Shown: positions 1 to 7,371 of the stretch, piece by piece
Layout: every line of letters begins with the position of its first letter
Position numbering within the stretch: the first letter of the stretch is position 1
Origin: Lachnospiraceae bacterium UBA3287
GTDB taxonomy: Bacteria; Bacillota; Clostridia; Lachnospirales; Lachnospiraceae
Direction: 5' to 3'
DNA length: 29,607 nucleotides
NCBI GenBank assembly: GCA_002362155.1
Contig: DETN01000117.1
Location: 29,629 to 59,235 of the forward strand
Program-made: the position numbers and the translations under genes
The notes under the pieces: generated by a model
What the model was told of the DNA's origin: nothing
Database searches by the model: none
Seen by the model: the letters and a program-made list of their open reading frames with translations, nothing else

Positions 1-1334
1 TTGTTGCCGGTGAAGGCGAAGGGAGAGGTCCGGTTGCGGTCGGTGGTATCTCTGTTGAAGCGGGGCAGGACGTCCACGCCCAGTTTCATCCTGACCCTTT
101 TGGTCCCTTCATAGGGCAGATCCTTTTCGATGGCGTCCAGTACGGCGGTCAGCTCATCTCCCAGGAAGATGGAAATGACGGCAGGCGGGGCTTCGTTGGC
201 GCCCAGCCTGTGGTCGTTGCCTGCTGTGGCCACAGCCAGACGCAGCAGATCCTGATAATCGTCCACGGCCTTGATGACGGCGCAGAGGAAGAGAAGGAAC
301 TGGGCGTTCTCATAGGGAGTGGCCCCGGGAGAGAGCAGGTTCTGGCCGGAATCGGTGGCAATGGACCAGTTGTTGTGCTTGCCGGAACCGTTGACGCCTG
401 CGAAGGGCTTTTCATGAAGGAGGCAGACCAGACCGTGCCTGGCGGCTACCTTCTGCATGATCTCCATGGTCAGCTGGTTGTGGTCGGTGGCCACGTTGGT
501 GGTGGTGTAGATGGGGGCCAGCTCGTGCTGGGCCGGGGCCACCTCGTTATGCTCTGTCTTGGCCAGGATGCCCAGCTTCCAGAGCTCGTCGTTCAGATCC
601 TCCATGAAGGCCGCCACGCCGGGCTTGATGACGCCGAAGTAGTGATCGTCCAGCTGCTGGCCCTTGGGGGGCTTTGCACCGAAGAGGGTGCGGCCGGAGA
701 ACTGCAGGTCAGGCCTTTTATCGTACATTTCCCTGGTGATCAGGAAATATTCCTGCTCGGGGCCTACGGAGGAGACCACCCGCTTTGCCGAATCGTTGCC
801 GAAAAGGCGGAGGATCCGCAGGGCCTGACGGCTTAAGACTTCCATGGAACGGAGAAGAGGAGTCTTCTTGTCCAGGGCATGTCCGCCGTAGGAACAGAAA
901 GCGGTGGGGATGCAGAGGGTCTTTCCCTTAATGAAGGCGTAGGAGGTAGGATCCCATGCGGTATAGCCTCTGGCCTCGAAGGTGGCCCGAAGGCCCCCGG
1001 AGGGGAAGGAAGAGGCATCCGGCTCGCCCTGGATCAGCTCCTTGCCGGAGAATTCCATGATGACGCTGCCGTCGGGAGAGGGGGAGATAAAGCTGTCGTG
1101 CTTTTCCGCCGTGATGCCGGTCAGGGGCTGGAACCAGTGGGTGAAATGGGTAGCACCCTTTTCCACTGCCCAGTCCTTCATGGCCTGGGCCACGGCGTCG
1201 GCCACGCTGCTGTCCAGGCGGCTTCCCTCGTCAATGGTCCTGCGCAGGGAATTATATACATCGGCGGAGAGGACGGAGCGCATTACGCGGTCGTCAAATA
1301 CCATGCTTCCGAAATAATCCGATACTGTTTTCAT
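1..1334 (-). CDS. glnN: Type III glutamine synthetase (N-terminal 444 residues, cut by window edge)
   Basis: Converts glutamate, ammonia and ATP to glutamine in the cytosol. The translation starts MKTVSDYFGSMVFDDRVMR and contains ATFEARGYTAWDPTSYAF, SVGPEQEYFLI, HNEVAPAQHELAPI and GSGKHNNWS, the characteristic blocks of the GSIII family, which is much longer (about 700 residues) than the GlnA type. About 444 residues are visible; the C-terminal part lies beyond base 1. The ATG at 1334-1332 follows AAAAGGAG at 8-bp spacing, which fixes the start. It is read from a promoter at 1565-1537 through a long structured leader (see leader entries), so expression is probably set by attenuation. Together with the divergent gltBD operon it forms the GS-GOGAT ammonia assimilation pair. 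Family assignment is very secure. Confidence 0.96.
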   Translation of the reverse strand, partial: MKTVSDYFGSMVFDDRVMRSVLSADVYNSLRRTIDEGSRLDSSVADAVAQAMKDWAVEKGATHFTHWFQPLTGITAEKHDSFISPSPDGSVIMEFSGKELIQGEPDASSFPSGGLRATFEARGYTAWDPTSYAFIKGKTLCIPTAFCSYGGHALDKKTPLLRSMEVLSRQALRILRLFGNDSAKRVVSSVGPEQEYFLITREMYDKRPDLQFSGRTLFGAKPPKGQQLDDHYFGVIKPGVAAFMEDLNDELWKLGILAKTEHNEVAPAQHELAPIYTTTNVATDHNQLTMEIMQKVAARHGLVCLLHEKPFAGVNGSGKHNNWSIATDSGQNLLSPGATPYENAQFLLFLCAVIKAVDDYQDLLRLAVATAGNDHRLGANEAPPAVISIFLGDELTAVLDAIEKDLPYEGTKRVRMKLGVDVLPRFNRDTTDRNRTSPFAFTGN

Positions 1335-1375
1335 AGTCTTCACTCCTTTTTATGTGGATTTTTCCCGGAAATAAA

Positions 1376-1424
1376 AGGAGGCAAAGGCAGCTTTCGTGTG
1401 CACACAAAAGACGCCTTTGCCTGT
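1376..1424 (-). promoter_or_regulatory. glnN leader module 2: hexaloop hairpin overlapping terminator-like hairpin
   Basis: On the minus strand a short hairpin (plus coordinates 1407-1424) has stem ACAGGC/GTCTTT, with one mismatch and one G-U pair, around the six-base loop AAAGGC. Its 3' part is also used by a long hairpin at 1381-1420 (outer stem GCAAAGGC/GCCTTTGC, inner stem CTTTTGTG/CACGAAAG, loop TGCA). That hairpin is followed by CTCCTTTTATTT, a modest U-rich tract. The two folds cannot coexist, as in a terminator/antiterminator switch. It sits 46 bases upstream of the glnN start codon. The structure is seen directly; the regulatory role is inferred. Confidence 0.6.
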
Positions 1425-1443
1425 GGTCCGGGTTGGGGGTATG

Positions 1444-1469
1444 GACCGGCTCCCCCGGGGGGGCCGGTC
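1444..1469 (-). other. GC-rich hairpin in the glnN leader
   Basis: A stem GACCGGC/GCCGGTC encloses a C-run and G-run that can extend the pairing inward. It lies between the two terminator-like modules of the glnN leader and has no following U tract, so it is probably a structural spacer or pause site rather than a terminator. Confidence 0.5.
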
Positions 1470-1482
1470 TTTTCTGAAAAGG

Positions 1483-1526
1483 AAAAGGCGCCTTTGAGAT
1501 CATTCCTCAAAGACGCCCTTGCCTTT
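1483..1526 (-). promoter_or_regulatory. glnN leader module 1: hexaloop hairpin overlapping intrinsic terminator
   Basis: Minus-strand bases 1526-1509 form a fully paired 6-bp hairpin, AAAGGC/GTCTTT, around loop AAGGGC. Loop base 1 is A and base 4 is G, the constant positions of ANTAR-protein target hairpins. Bases 1517-1487 form a competing 12-bp terminator stem, GGCGTCTTTGAG/CTCAAAGGCGCC, followed by TTTTCCTTTT. The hairpin begins about 4 bases after the predicted transcript start. The same arrangement precedes gltB. Binding of an ANTAR regulator to the first hairpin would block the terminator; that mechanism is inferred from family knowledge. Confidence 0.65.
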
Positions 1527-1536
1527 ATGAATCGTG

Positions 1537-1565
1537 ATTTTACAGGAGCCTTTTCTGTTTGTCAA
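1537..1565 (-). promoter_or_regulatory. glnN promoter (sigma-A type)
   Basis: On the minus strand TTGACA (1565-1560), a 17-bp spacer, then TAAAAT (1542-1537). Transcription would start near 1530, just before the first leader hairpin. The -35 is perfect and the -10 differs from consensus at one position. Confidence 0.75.
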
Positions 1566-1642
1566 CACCTCTTTTTCCGGTTTTTTGGAATTATTTCTCC
1601 TGTATTGCGTGCAGAAGCCTCAGCCTGGGCAGCCCGCCAGCC

Positions 1643-2479
1643 TCAGATCCTGGACAAAGTGATGGTCCAGGGAGCCCCGGTACCGATGTTGTAGGCTCTG
1701 GCGAAGGATCCCTGATTGATGGCCAGGGCCATATGGCCCACACTGTTCATGTAGAGGACAGGCATGCCCACCATAACGTCCGCGAAGGACCTGCCGTAGG
1801 TGATCCGGTTGATATATACCAGGGAAGGGCCCCGGTAGATGCGGACCTCGGCGTAGTCGCCGAAGGAGATGCCCAGGTCCTGGAACATATCAAAGGGAAT
1901 GGAGGTCCACAGGGAGCCGAAGCGCACGTCCAGGATGTCGATCTGGCCTCTGACGCTGTCCCCCTCCCTCGAGGCGCCGAAAAGCTCTAGGGAAAGGGGC
2001 GGTTCCTGCAGAAGGGGGCCCACCTCTTCGAAGGAGATGATGCCGGAGGCCAGGCGGGCGCCAGTATAGGCGTAGACGTCCCTGCCGTAGAAGGTATAGG
2101 AGGTCTCGCTGTTTTTAAGACGGTTGGTCCGCTCTTCAATGAGACGCAGCTGGTCGATCCCCACGAAGGCGGCCGCATGAGTCAGGGTCCCGTTGTTGGG
2201 GGTCACAATGTACTGGCCGCCGGAGGTCCTGGCCACCACGCTTTCCCGGCTGGTCCCCACGCCGGGATCTACGACGGAGACGAAGACCGTATTGGAGGGC
2301 CAGTAGGGGATGGTCTGGAAGAGACGGTAGGACGCCTCGAAGATGTTGTAGGGGGTGATCTCGTGGGTGATGTCGCTGATGACCAGATCCGGATCCACCG
2401 AATAGGCGACCCCCTTCATGGCGCTGACCGCGCCGTCGCAGAGACCGAAATCGCTCTGGAACACAAGAAACGCATGCAT
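1643..2479 (-). CDS. SAM hydroxide adenosyltransferase (DUF62 family)
   Basis: A 278-residue member of the DUF62 / SAM hydrolase (adenosine-forming) family, related to bacterial SAM chlorinase and fluorinase. It would split S-adenosylmethionine into adenosine and methionine using water. Family blocks are visible: QSDFG near the N terminus, SVVDPGVGTSR (Asp71, Arg78), TPNNG, and YGRDVYAYTGARLA. The characterised hydrolases use an Asp-Arg-His triad. Here Asp and Arg are present, but the His expected before GRD is Tyr131, a real departure (see findings). The start at 2479 is chosen because AAAGGAGG sits 7 bases upstream; upstream in-frame codons lack such a site. A TTGAAA-17-TATAAT promoter lies about 40 bp upstream. 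The gene is transcribed toward glnN and away from gltB. Its link to nitrogen metabolism is positional only. Confidence 0.9.
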   Translation of the reverse strand: MHAFLVFQSDFGLCDGAVSAMKGVAYSVDPDLVISDITHEITPYNIFEASYRLFQTIPYWPSNTVFVSVVDPGVGTSRESVVARTSGGQYIVTPNNGTLTHAAAFVGIDQLRLIEERTNRLKNSETSYTFYGRDVYAYTGARLASGIISFEEVGPLLQEPPLSLELFGASREGDSVRGQIDILDVRFGSLWTSIPFDMFQDLGISFGDYAEVRIYRGPSLVYINRITYGRSFADVMVGMPVLYMNSVGHMALAINQGSFARAYNIGTGAPWTITLSRI

Positions 2480-2516
2480 GGCAAATCCTCCTTTACGGGC
2501 CCTGCAGGCCCAGTCC

Positions 2517-2545
2517 ATTATATACCTCCAAAGCCGCCCTTTCAA
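2517..2545 (-). promoter_or_regulatory. Promoter of the SAM hydroxide adenosyltransferase gene
   Basis: Minus strand TTGAAA (2545-2540), 17-bp spacer, TATAAT (2522-2517). Between it and the start codon lies a small palindrome, GGGCC-TGCA-GGGCCC, then the AAAGGAGG ribosome binding site. Confidence 0.7.
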
Positions 2546-2685
2546 ATCCCTGCACCTGGGGGGCAGCCCTCCTGCAGTGCAGAACTGGCAGCACCCATGC
2601 TTCCGGGCAGCCTTTTTTCGTCCTGCTTCGTCCGTTTATTGGGAAAATCTACTGTTAACCGGTGTTTCGGAACCGGATTTTTGTG

Positions 2686-2714
2686 TTGACAAAGGAAAAA
2701 TAAGAGCATATGAT
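2686..2714 (+). promoter_or_regulatory. Promoter of the gltB operon (sigma-A type)
   Basis: TTGACA (2686-2691), exactly 17 bp, TATGAT (2709-2714). Only one -10 base departs from consensus. The predicted transcript start is near 2721, three bases before the leader hairpin, the same geometry as at glnN. Confidence 0.8.
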
Positions 2715-2723
2715 GGCGTGCAA

Positions 2724-2780
2724 GAGGCAATGGCGTCCCTGATGCGGTAAGGCATCAGAGGCGCCGTTGCTCTTTTTTTT
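2724..2780 (+). promoter_or_regulatory. gltB leader attenuator: hexaloop hairpin overlapping intrinsic terminator
   Basis: The arm at 2724-2737 pairs with 2760-2772 (GGCGCCGTTGCTC), one bulged G and several G-U pairs, enclosing an inner hairpin TGATGC-GGTAAG-GCATCA, and is followed by eight T's: a strong intrinsic terminator upstream of the coding region. The 5' arm can instead form a small hairpin, GGC/GTC, around the six-base loop AATGGC (2729-2734; A at 1, G at 4). The motif GGCAANGGCGTC is shared with both glnN leader modules. This suggests antitermination, plausibly by an ANTAR-domain protein, although the second hexaloop (GGTAAG) does not fit the A1/G4 rule. Confidence 0.75.
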
Positions 2781-2810
2781 GAAAAAATTTGAAAGGAAAG
2801 GGTGGAGGCT

Positions 2811-5800
2811 ATGTACAGAGACCTTTCTTACGACAGAGAACATGATGCCTGCGGGATCGGGGCGGTGGTAAAGATCGACGGCCTGCCGGAATACAGCGTC
2901 ATGGATGACGCCCTCAGCATCGTGGAAAAGCTGGAGCACAGGGCCGGAAAGGACGCTACGGGAACGGTAGGCGACGGCGTAGGCATCCTTCTGCAGATCT
3001 GCCACTCCTTCTTTGCGAATCAGGCTCTAAAGCTGGGCACGGACCTGGGGGAAGCCGGGGACTACGGGATCGGTATGTTCTTCCTGCCCCGGGACCCGCT
3101 GAAGCGGACCTTCGCCAGGCGCCTTTTTGAGGTGATCGCCGGCAAGGAAGGGATGACTGTCACACTCTGGAGAGAGGTTCCCATTCATCCTGAGATCCTG
3201 GGGGACAGAGCAAGAGACTGCATGCCGGCCATCTGGCAGTGCTTCCTGAAAAGACCGGAAACACTGGAAAAGGGTTTCGAGTTCGACAGAAGGCTCTACG
3301 TGGTTCGCAGGGAGTTCGAGCAGAGCTCGGAGGATACCTATATCTGCTCCCTGTCCTCCAGGACCATCGTCTATAAGGGCATGTTCCTGGTGGGGCAGCT
3401 GCGGCGCTTCTACGAAGATCTGCAGAGCAGGGAATACCTCACGGCCATCGCCATGGTCCATTCCCGTTTCTCCACCAATACCCTGCCCAGCTGGGAGAGG
3501 GCCCATCCCTACCGCATGATCGCCCACAACGGAGAGATCAATACCATCCGGGGCAACTCGGACCGTATGCTGGCCAGGGAAGAGACCATGCATTCCGACC
3601 TTCTGGAAAAGGACGCCGACAAGATCTATCCGGTCATTTCCGCCTCCGGCTCCGATTCCGCCATGCTGGACAATACCCTGGAATTCCTCTACATGAACGG
3701 TATGGATCTGCCCCTTTCCATGATGACCCTGATCCCGGAGCCCTGGAAGAACAACCGCTTCATGTCCGAATCCAGAAAGGATTTTTATCATTACTACGCC
3801 ACTATGATGGAGCCCTGGGACGGTCCCGCGGCCATCATGTTCACGGACGGGGTGACCTTCGGCGCCACCCTGGACCGGAACGGACTGAGGCCCTCCAGAT
3901 ACTATATTACGGACGACAACCGTCTGATCCTGTCCTCCGAGGTGGGCGTTCTGGATCTGGAACCTGAAAAGATCATTCAAAAATCCAGGCTGACCCCCGG
4001 CAGGATGCTGCTGGTGGATACGGCCGGGCACAGGATCATTTCGGACGAGGAATGCAAGGAATACTACGCCTCCGCCTGCCCCTACGGCGAGTGGCTGGAC
4101 GGAAACCTCATTCACCTGAAAGACCTTGCCATTCCCAACCACCAGGTCCCTGTCCACAGCCAGGCGGAAAGGGACAGACTCTATAAGGTCTTCGGCTACA
4201 GCTATGAAGAGGTCAGGACCTGGATCCTGGAGGCGGCCCAGAACGGAGCGGAGCCCACGGTGTCCATGGGCCACGACGTGGCGCTGGCTGCCCTGTCGGA
4301 CCAGTACCCTCTGCTTTACCGCTTCTTCCAGCAGCAGTTTGCCCAGGTCACCAATCCTCCCATCGATTCCCTGCGGGAGAAGATCGTGACGGATACCACT
4401 GTCTACATCGGATCAGACGGAGACCTGCTCCAGAGCAGGGGCAGCAACTGCGCCGTGCTGGAGGTCAACAACCCGGTCCTTTCGGGGGTGGATCTTATGA
4501 AGATCCGGGCCATGAAGCACAGAGGCTTCCGGACAGAGACTGTCTCTCTTCTTTACTATAAACATACCTCCCTGGCCAGGGCCGTGGACCATCTCTACCT
4601 GGCCGTGGACCGGGCCGTCTCTGCAGGCACCAACATCCTGATCCTGTCGGACCGGGGCATAGACGAGAACCATGTGGCCATCCCGGCCCTCCTGGCTGTC
4701 TCGGCGGTGGAGCAGCATCTGGTCCATACCAGAAAGAGAACGGCGGTCTCCCTGATCCTGGAGTCAGGTGAGGTCCGGGACGTTCATCAGACGGCCTGCA
4801 TCCTGGGCTTCGGCGCCAGGGCCGTCAACCCCTATCTGGCCCACGAATGCATAGAGGAGCTGGTGTCTCTGGGACTTCTGGACAAGGATGTCCATACGGC
4901 CATCCACGATTATGACATGGCCCTTTTAAACGGCGTGGTAAAGATCGCGGCCAAGATGGGCATATCCACCATCCAGTCCTATCAGTCCGCCAGGATCTTC
5001 GAGGCCATCGGCCTCTCCGACCAGGTCATAGACGCTTACTTTACCGGCGTAGCCTCCAGAGTAGGGGGCATCGGTATCCGGGAGCTGGAGGAGGGGATCT
5101 CCTTCCGCCACGACCGGGCCTTTGATCCCATGGGCCTGCCGGTGGATCCGGTCCTGGATTCCACAGGCTTCCATAATCTCAGAAGCGGAGAGGGAAAGGA
5201 GGATCACCTCTATTCTCCGGAAGTCATCGTTCTTCTGCAGCAGGCGGTCCGGACCGGCTCCTATGAGAAGTTCCGGAAATATACCGCTCTCGTGGACGAC
5301 GCCCGCCATCCCCACACCCTCAGGGGACTTCTGGAATTCGTGCCGGCAGGAGAGAGCATTCCCATAGGCGAAGTGGAACCGGTGGAGAAAATAGTGAAAC
5401 GCTTCCAGACAGGGGCCATGAGCTACGGGTCTCTCTCCCGGGAGGCCCATGAGACCATAGCCGAGGCCATGAACCGTCTGGGCGGGAAATCCAACACAGG
5501 AGAAGGCGGAGAAGCCGCAGACCGTTTCGGCACCGTAAGGAACAGCGCTGTCAAGCAGGTGGCTTCGGGGCGCTTCGGCGTCACGGAGGAATATCTCTTA
5601 AGCGCACAGGAGATCCAGATCAAGATGGCCCAGGGAGCCAAGCCCGGCGAGGGCGGAAACCTTCCCGCCAAAAAGGTCTATCCCTGGGTGGCAAAGACCA
5701 GATGCTCCACCCCCGGCGTCCAGCTGATCTCCCCGCCGCCCCACCATGACATTTATTCCATAGAGGACCTGGCCCAGCTGATCTACGATCTGAAGAACGC

Positions 5801-7337
5801 CAACAGGAAGGCCAGGATCTCGGTCAAGCTGGTCTCGGAGGCCGGCGTGGGCACCATCGCCTCCGGCGTTGCCAAGGCAGGGGCCCAGGTGGTCCTGATC
5901 TCGGGCTATGACGGGGGAACGGGAGCTGCTCCCTACAGCTCCGTGCACAACGCGGGCCTGCCCTGGGAGCTGGGCGTGGCGGAGACCCACCAGGCCCTGA
6001 TCGAAAGCGGCCTCAGGTCCAGAGTGAGGATCGAGACGGACGGCAAGCTGATGACGGGAAGAGACGTGGCCATCGCGGCCCTTCTGGGAGCCGAGGAATA
6101 CGGTTTTGCCACGGCGCCCCTGGTATCCCTGGGCTGCATGATGATGCGGGTATGCTCCAAGGATACCTGTCCTGTGGGCATTGCCACCCAGAACAGGTGC
6201 CTCAGGGACCGCTTTGCCGGGAAGCCGGAATATCTTATGAACTTCATGACCTTCACGGCCATGCAGCTCAGAGAGATCATGGCGAAGCTGGGCTTCAGGA
6301 CCCTGGAGGAGATGATTGGCCGCACGGACTGTCTGAAAAAGAGAGAACATTTCGACCAGCCCCATGCCGCTACCATTGCCTTTGACCGGATCCTGAAAGA
6401 GGGCCTCTGGGGAGAGGAATGCCGCTTTGATCCTGCAAAGTCCTTCGACTTTGCCCTGGAAAAGACCCTGGACGAGCGCTGCCTGGTCCCCTGGTTCAGG
6501 GGGGCCGTAAAGGGCAGGGAAAAGAAAGCGGAGATCTCCGTGAAGGTCAGCTCCACGGACAGGACCTTCGGCACCATCCTTGGATCGGAGATCGTGGGCA
6601 GGTACGGCAGTGCCTGCGCAGACCTGGAGGAGGACCGCTTCCTGGTCCACTGCCAGGGCGGCGGCGGCCAGTCCTTCGGCGCCTTTATCCCCCACGGGCT
6701 GACCATCCGTCTGGAGGGGGACGCCAACGACGGTTTCGGCAAGGGCCTTTCGGGCGGAAAGCTGGTGGTATATCCGCCTGCCGGATCGCCCTTTAAGGCC
6801 AGCGAAAACATCATCGTGGGAAATGTGGCCCTTTACGGAGCCACCTCCGGAAAAGCCTATATCTGCGGCATGGCAGGAGAACGCTTCTGCGTCCGCAATT
6901 CCGGCGCCACGGCCGTGGCAGAGGGCTGCGGCGACCACGGCCTGGAATATATGACGGGCGGCAGGGCCCTGATCCTGGGACCCACCGGAAAGAACTTCGC
7001 GGCCGGCATGAGCGGGGGAATCGCCTATGTCCTGGACAGGGACCACAGCCTTTACCGCAGGGTCAACAAGGATATGGTGGAGCTGGACCAGGTCACGGAT
7101 AAGTATGATATGGCGGAGCTCAGGGAGATCCTGGGTGACTATACCAGGGAGACCGGATCGGTCCTGGGCAGGGAGATCCTGGAGAACTTCGACAGAGAGA
7201 TCAGATGCTTTAAGAAGGTCACTCCCAGAGACTACCACAGAATGATCCGGGCCATCAGCAGGTATGAGGAACAGGGCATCACAAGAGAGAATGCGGAACT
7301 GGAAGCCTTCAGGGAACTGACAGGTTCGGCCGTCTGA
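2811..7337 (+). CDS. gltB: Glutamate synthase, large (alpha) subunit
   Basis: Large subunit of NADPH-type GOGAT (about 1508 residues): glutamine plus 2-oxoglutarate gives two glutamates. Domains in order: N-terminal class II glutamine amidotransferase, whose mature N-terminal nucleophile is Cys14 in HDACGIGAV after a short propeptide; a central domain; the FMN-binding synthase barrel (GAMSYGSLSREAHETIA, KPGEGGNLPA, SGYDGGTGA); the 3Fe-4S cysteines Cys1109, Cys1115 and Cys1120 in CMMMRVCSKDTC; and the C-terminal GXGXG beta-helix domain (CQGGGGQSFGAF, GGKLVVYPP). An in-frame GTG at 2802 with AAAGGA upstream is an alternative start; the ATG at 2811 is preferred but its GGAGG is only 2 bases away. 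First gene of a six-gene operon. The leader terminator at 2724-2780 must be read through for expression. Confidence 0.97.
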   Translation: MYRDLSYDREHDACGIGAVVKIDGLPEYSVMDDALSIVEKLEHRAGKDATGTVGDGVGILLQICHSFFANQALKLGTDLGEAGDYGIGMFFLPRDPLKRTFARRLFEVIAGKEGMTVTLWREVPIHPEILGDRARDCMPAIWQCFLKRPETLEKGFEFDRRLYVVRREFEQSSEDTYICSLSSRTIVYKGMFLVGQLRRFYEDLQSREYLTAIAMVHSRFSTNTLPSWERAHPYRMIAHNGEINTIRGNSDRMLAREETMHSDLLEKDADKIYPVISASGSDSAMLDNTLEFLYMNGMDLPLSMMTLIPEPWKNNRFMSESRKDFYHYYATMMEPWDGPAAIMFTDGVTFGATLDRNGLRPSRYYITDDNRLILSSEVGVLDLEPEKIIQKSRLTPGRMLLVDTAGHRIISDEECKEYYASACPYGEWLDGNLIHLKDLAIPNHQVPVHSQAERDRLYKVFGYSYEEVRTWILEAAQNGAEPTVSMGHDVALAALSDQYPLLYRFFQQQFAQVTNPPIDSLREKIVTDTTVYIGSDGDLLQSRGSNCAVLEVNNPVLSGVDLMKIRAMKHRGFRTETVSLLYYKHTSLARAVDHLYLAVDRAVSAGTNILILSDRGIDENHVAIPALLAVSAVEQHLVHTRKRTAVSLILESGEVRDVHQTACILGFGARAVNPYLAHECIEELVSLGLLDKDVHTAIHDYDMALLNGVVKIAAKMGISTIQSYQSARIFEAIGLSDQVIDAYFTGVASRVGGIGIRELEEGISFRHDRAFDPMGLPVDPVLDSTGFHNLRSGEGKEDHLYSPEVIVLLQQAVRTGSYEKFRKYTALVDDARHPHTLRGLLEFVPAGESIPIGEVEPVEKIVKRFQTGAMSYGSLSREAHETIAEAMNRLGGKSNTGEGGEAADRFGTVRNSAVKQVASGRFGVTEEYLLSAQEIQIKMAQGAKPGEGGNLPAKKVYPWVAKTRCSTPGVQLISPPPHHDIYSIEDLAQLIYDLKNANRKARISVKLVSEAGVGTIASGVAKAGAQVVLISGYDGGTGAAPYSSVHNAGLPWELGVAETHQALIESGLRSRVRIETDGKLMTGRDVAIAALLGAEEYGFATAPLVSLGCMMMRVCSKDTCPVGIATQNRCLRDRFAGKPEYLMNFMTFTAMQLREIMAKLGFRTLEEMIGRTDCLKKREHFDQPHAATIAFDRILKEGLWGEECRFDPAKSFDFALEKTLDERCLVPWFRGAVKGREKKAEISVKVSSTDRTFGTILGSEIVGRYGSACADLEEDRFLVHCQGGGGQSFGAFIPHGLTIRLEGDANDGFGKGLSGGKLVVYPPAGSPFKASENIIVGNVALYGATSGKAYICGMAGERFCVRNSGATAVAEGCGDHGLEYMTGGRALILGPTGKNFAAGMSGGIAYVLDRDHSLYRRVNKDMVELDQVTDKYDMAELREILGDYTRETGSVLGREILENFDREIRCFKKVTPRDYHRMIRAISRYEEQGITRENAELEAFRELTGSAV

Positions 7338-7371
7338 CAGGGCCGCCGGGCAGAAAGCAGCAGGTGAAACT

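Noticed and set aside
1541..1557. A third hexaloop-like hairpin (loop AAAGGC) upstream of glnN module 1.
   Set aside because: It falls in the spacer of the TTGACA-TAAAAT promoter and would not be in the RNA.
210..1694. Plus-strand open frames across glnN and its leader.
   Set aside because: The minus strand encodes a clear type III glutamine synthetase and leader hairpins; the plus frames show no family motifs.
2706..2721. A first hexaloop hairpin upstream of the gltB attenuator.
   Set aside because: It overlaps the -10 element and lies before the predicted transcript start.
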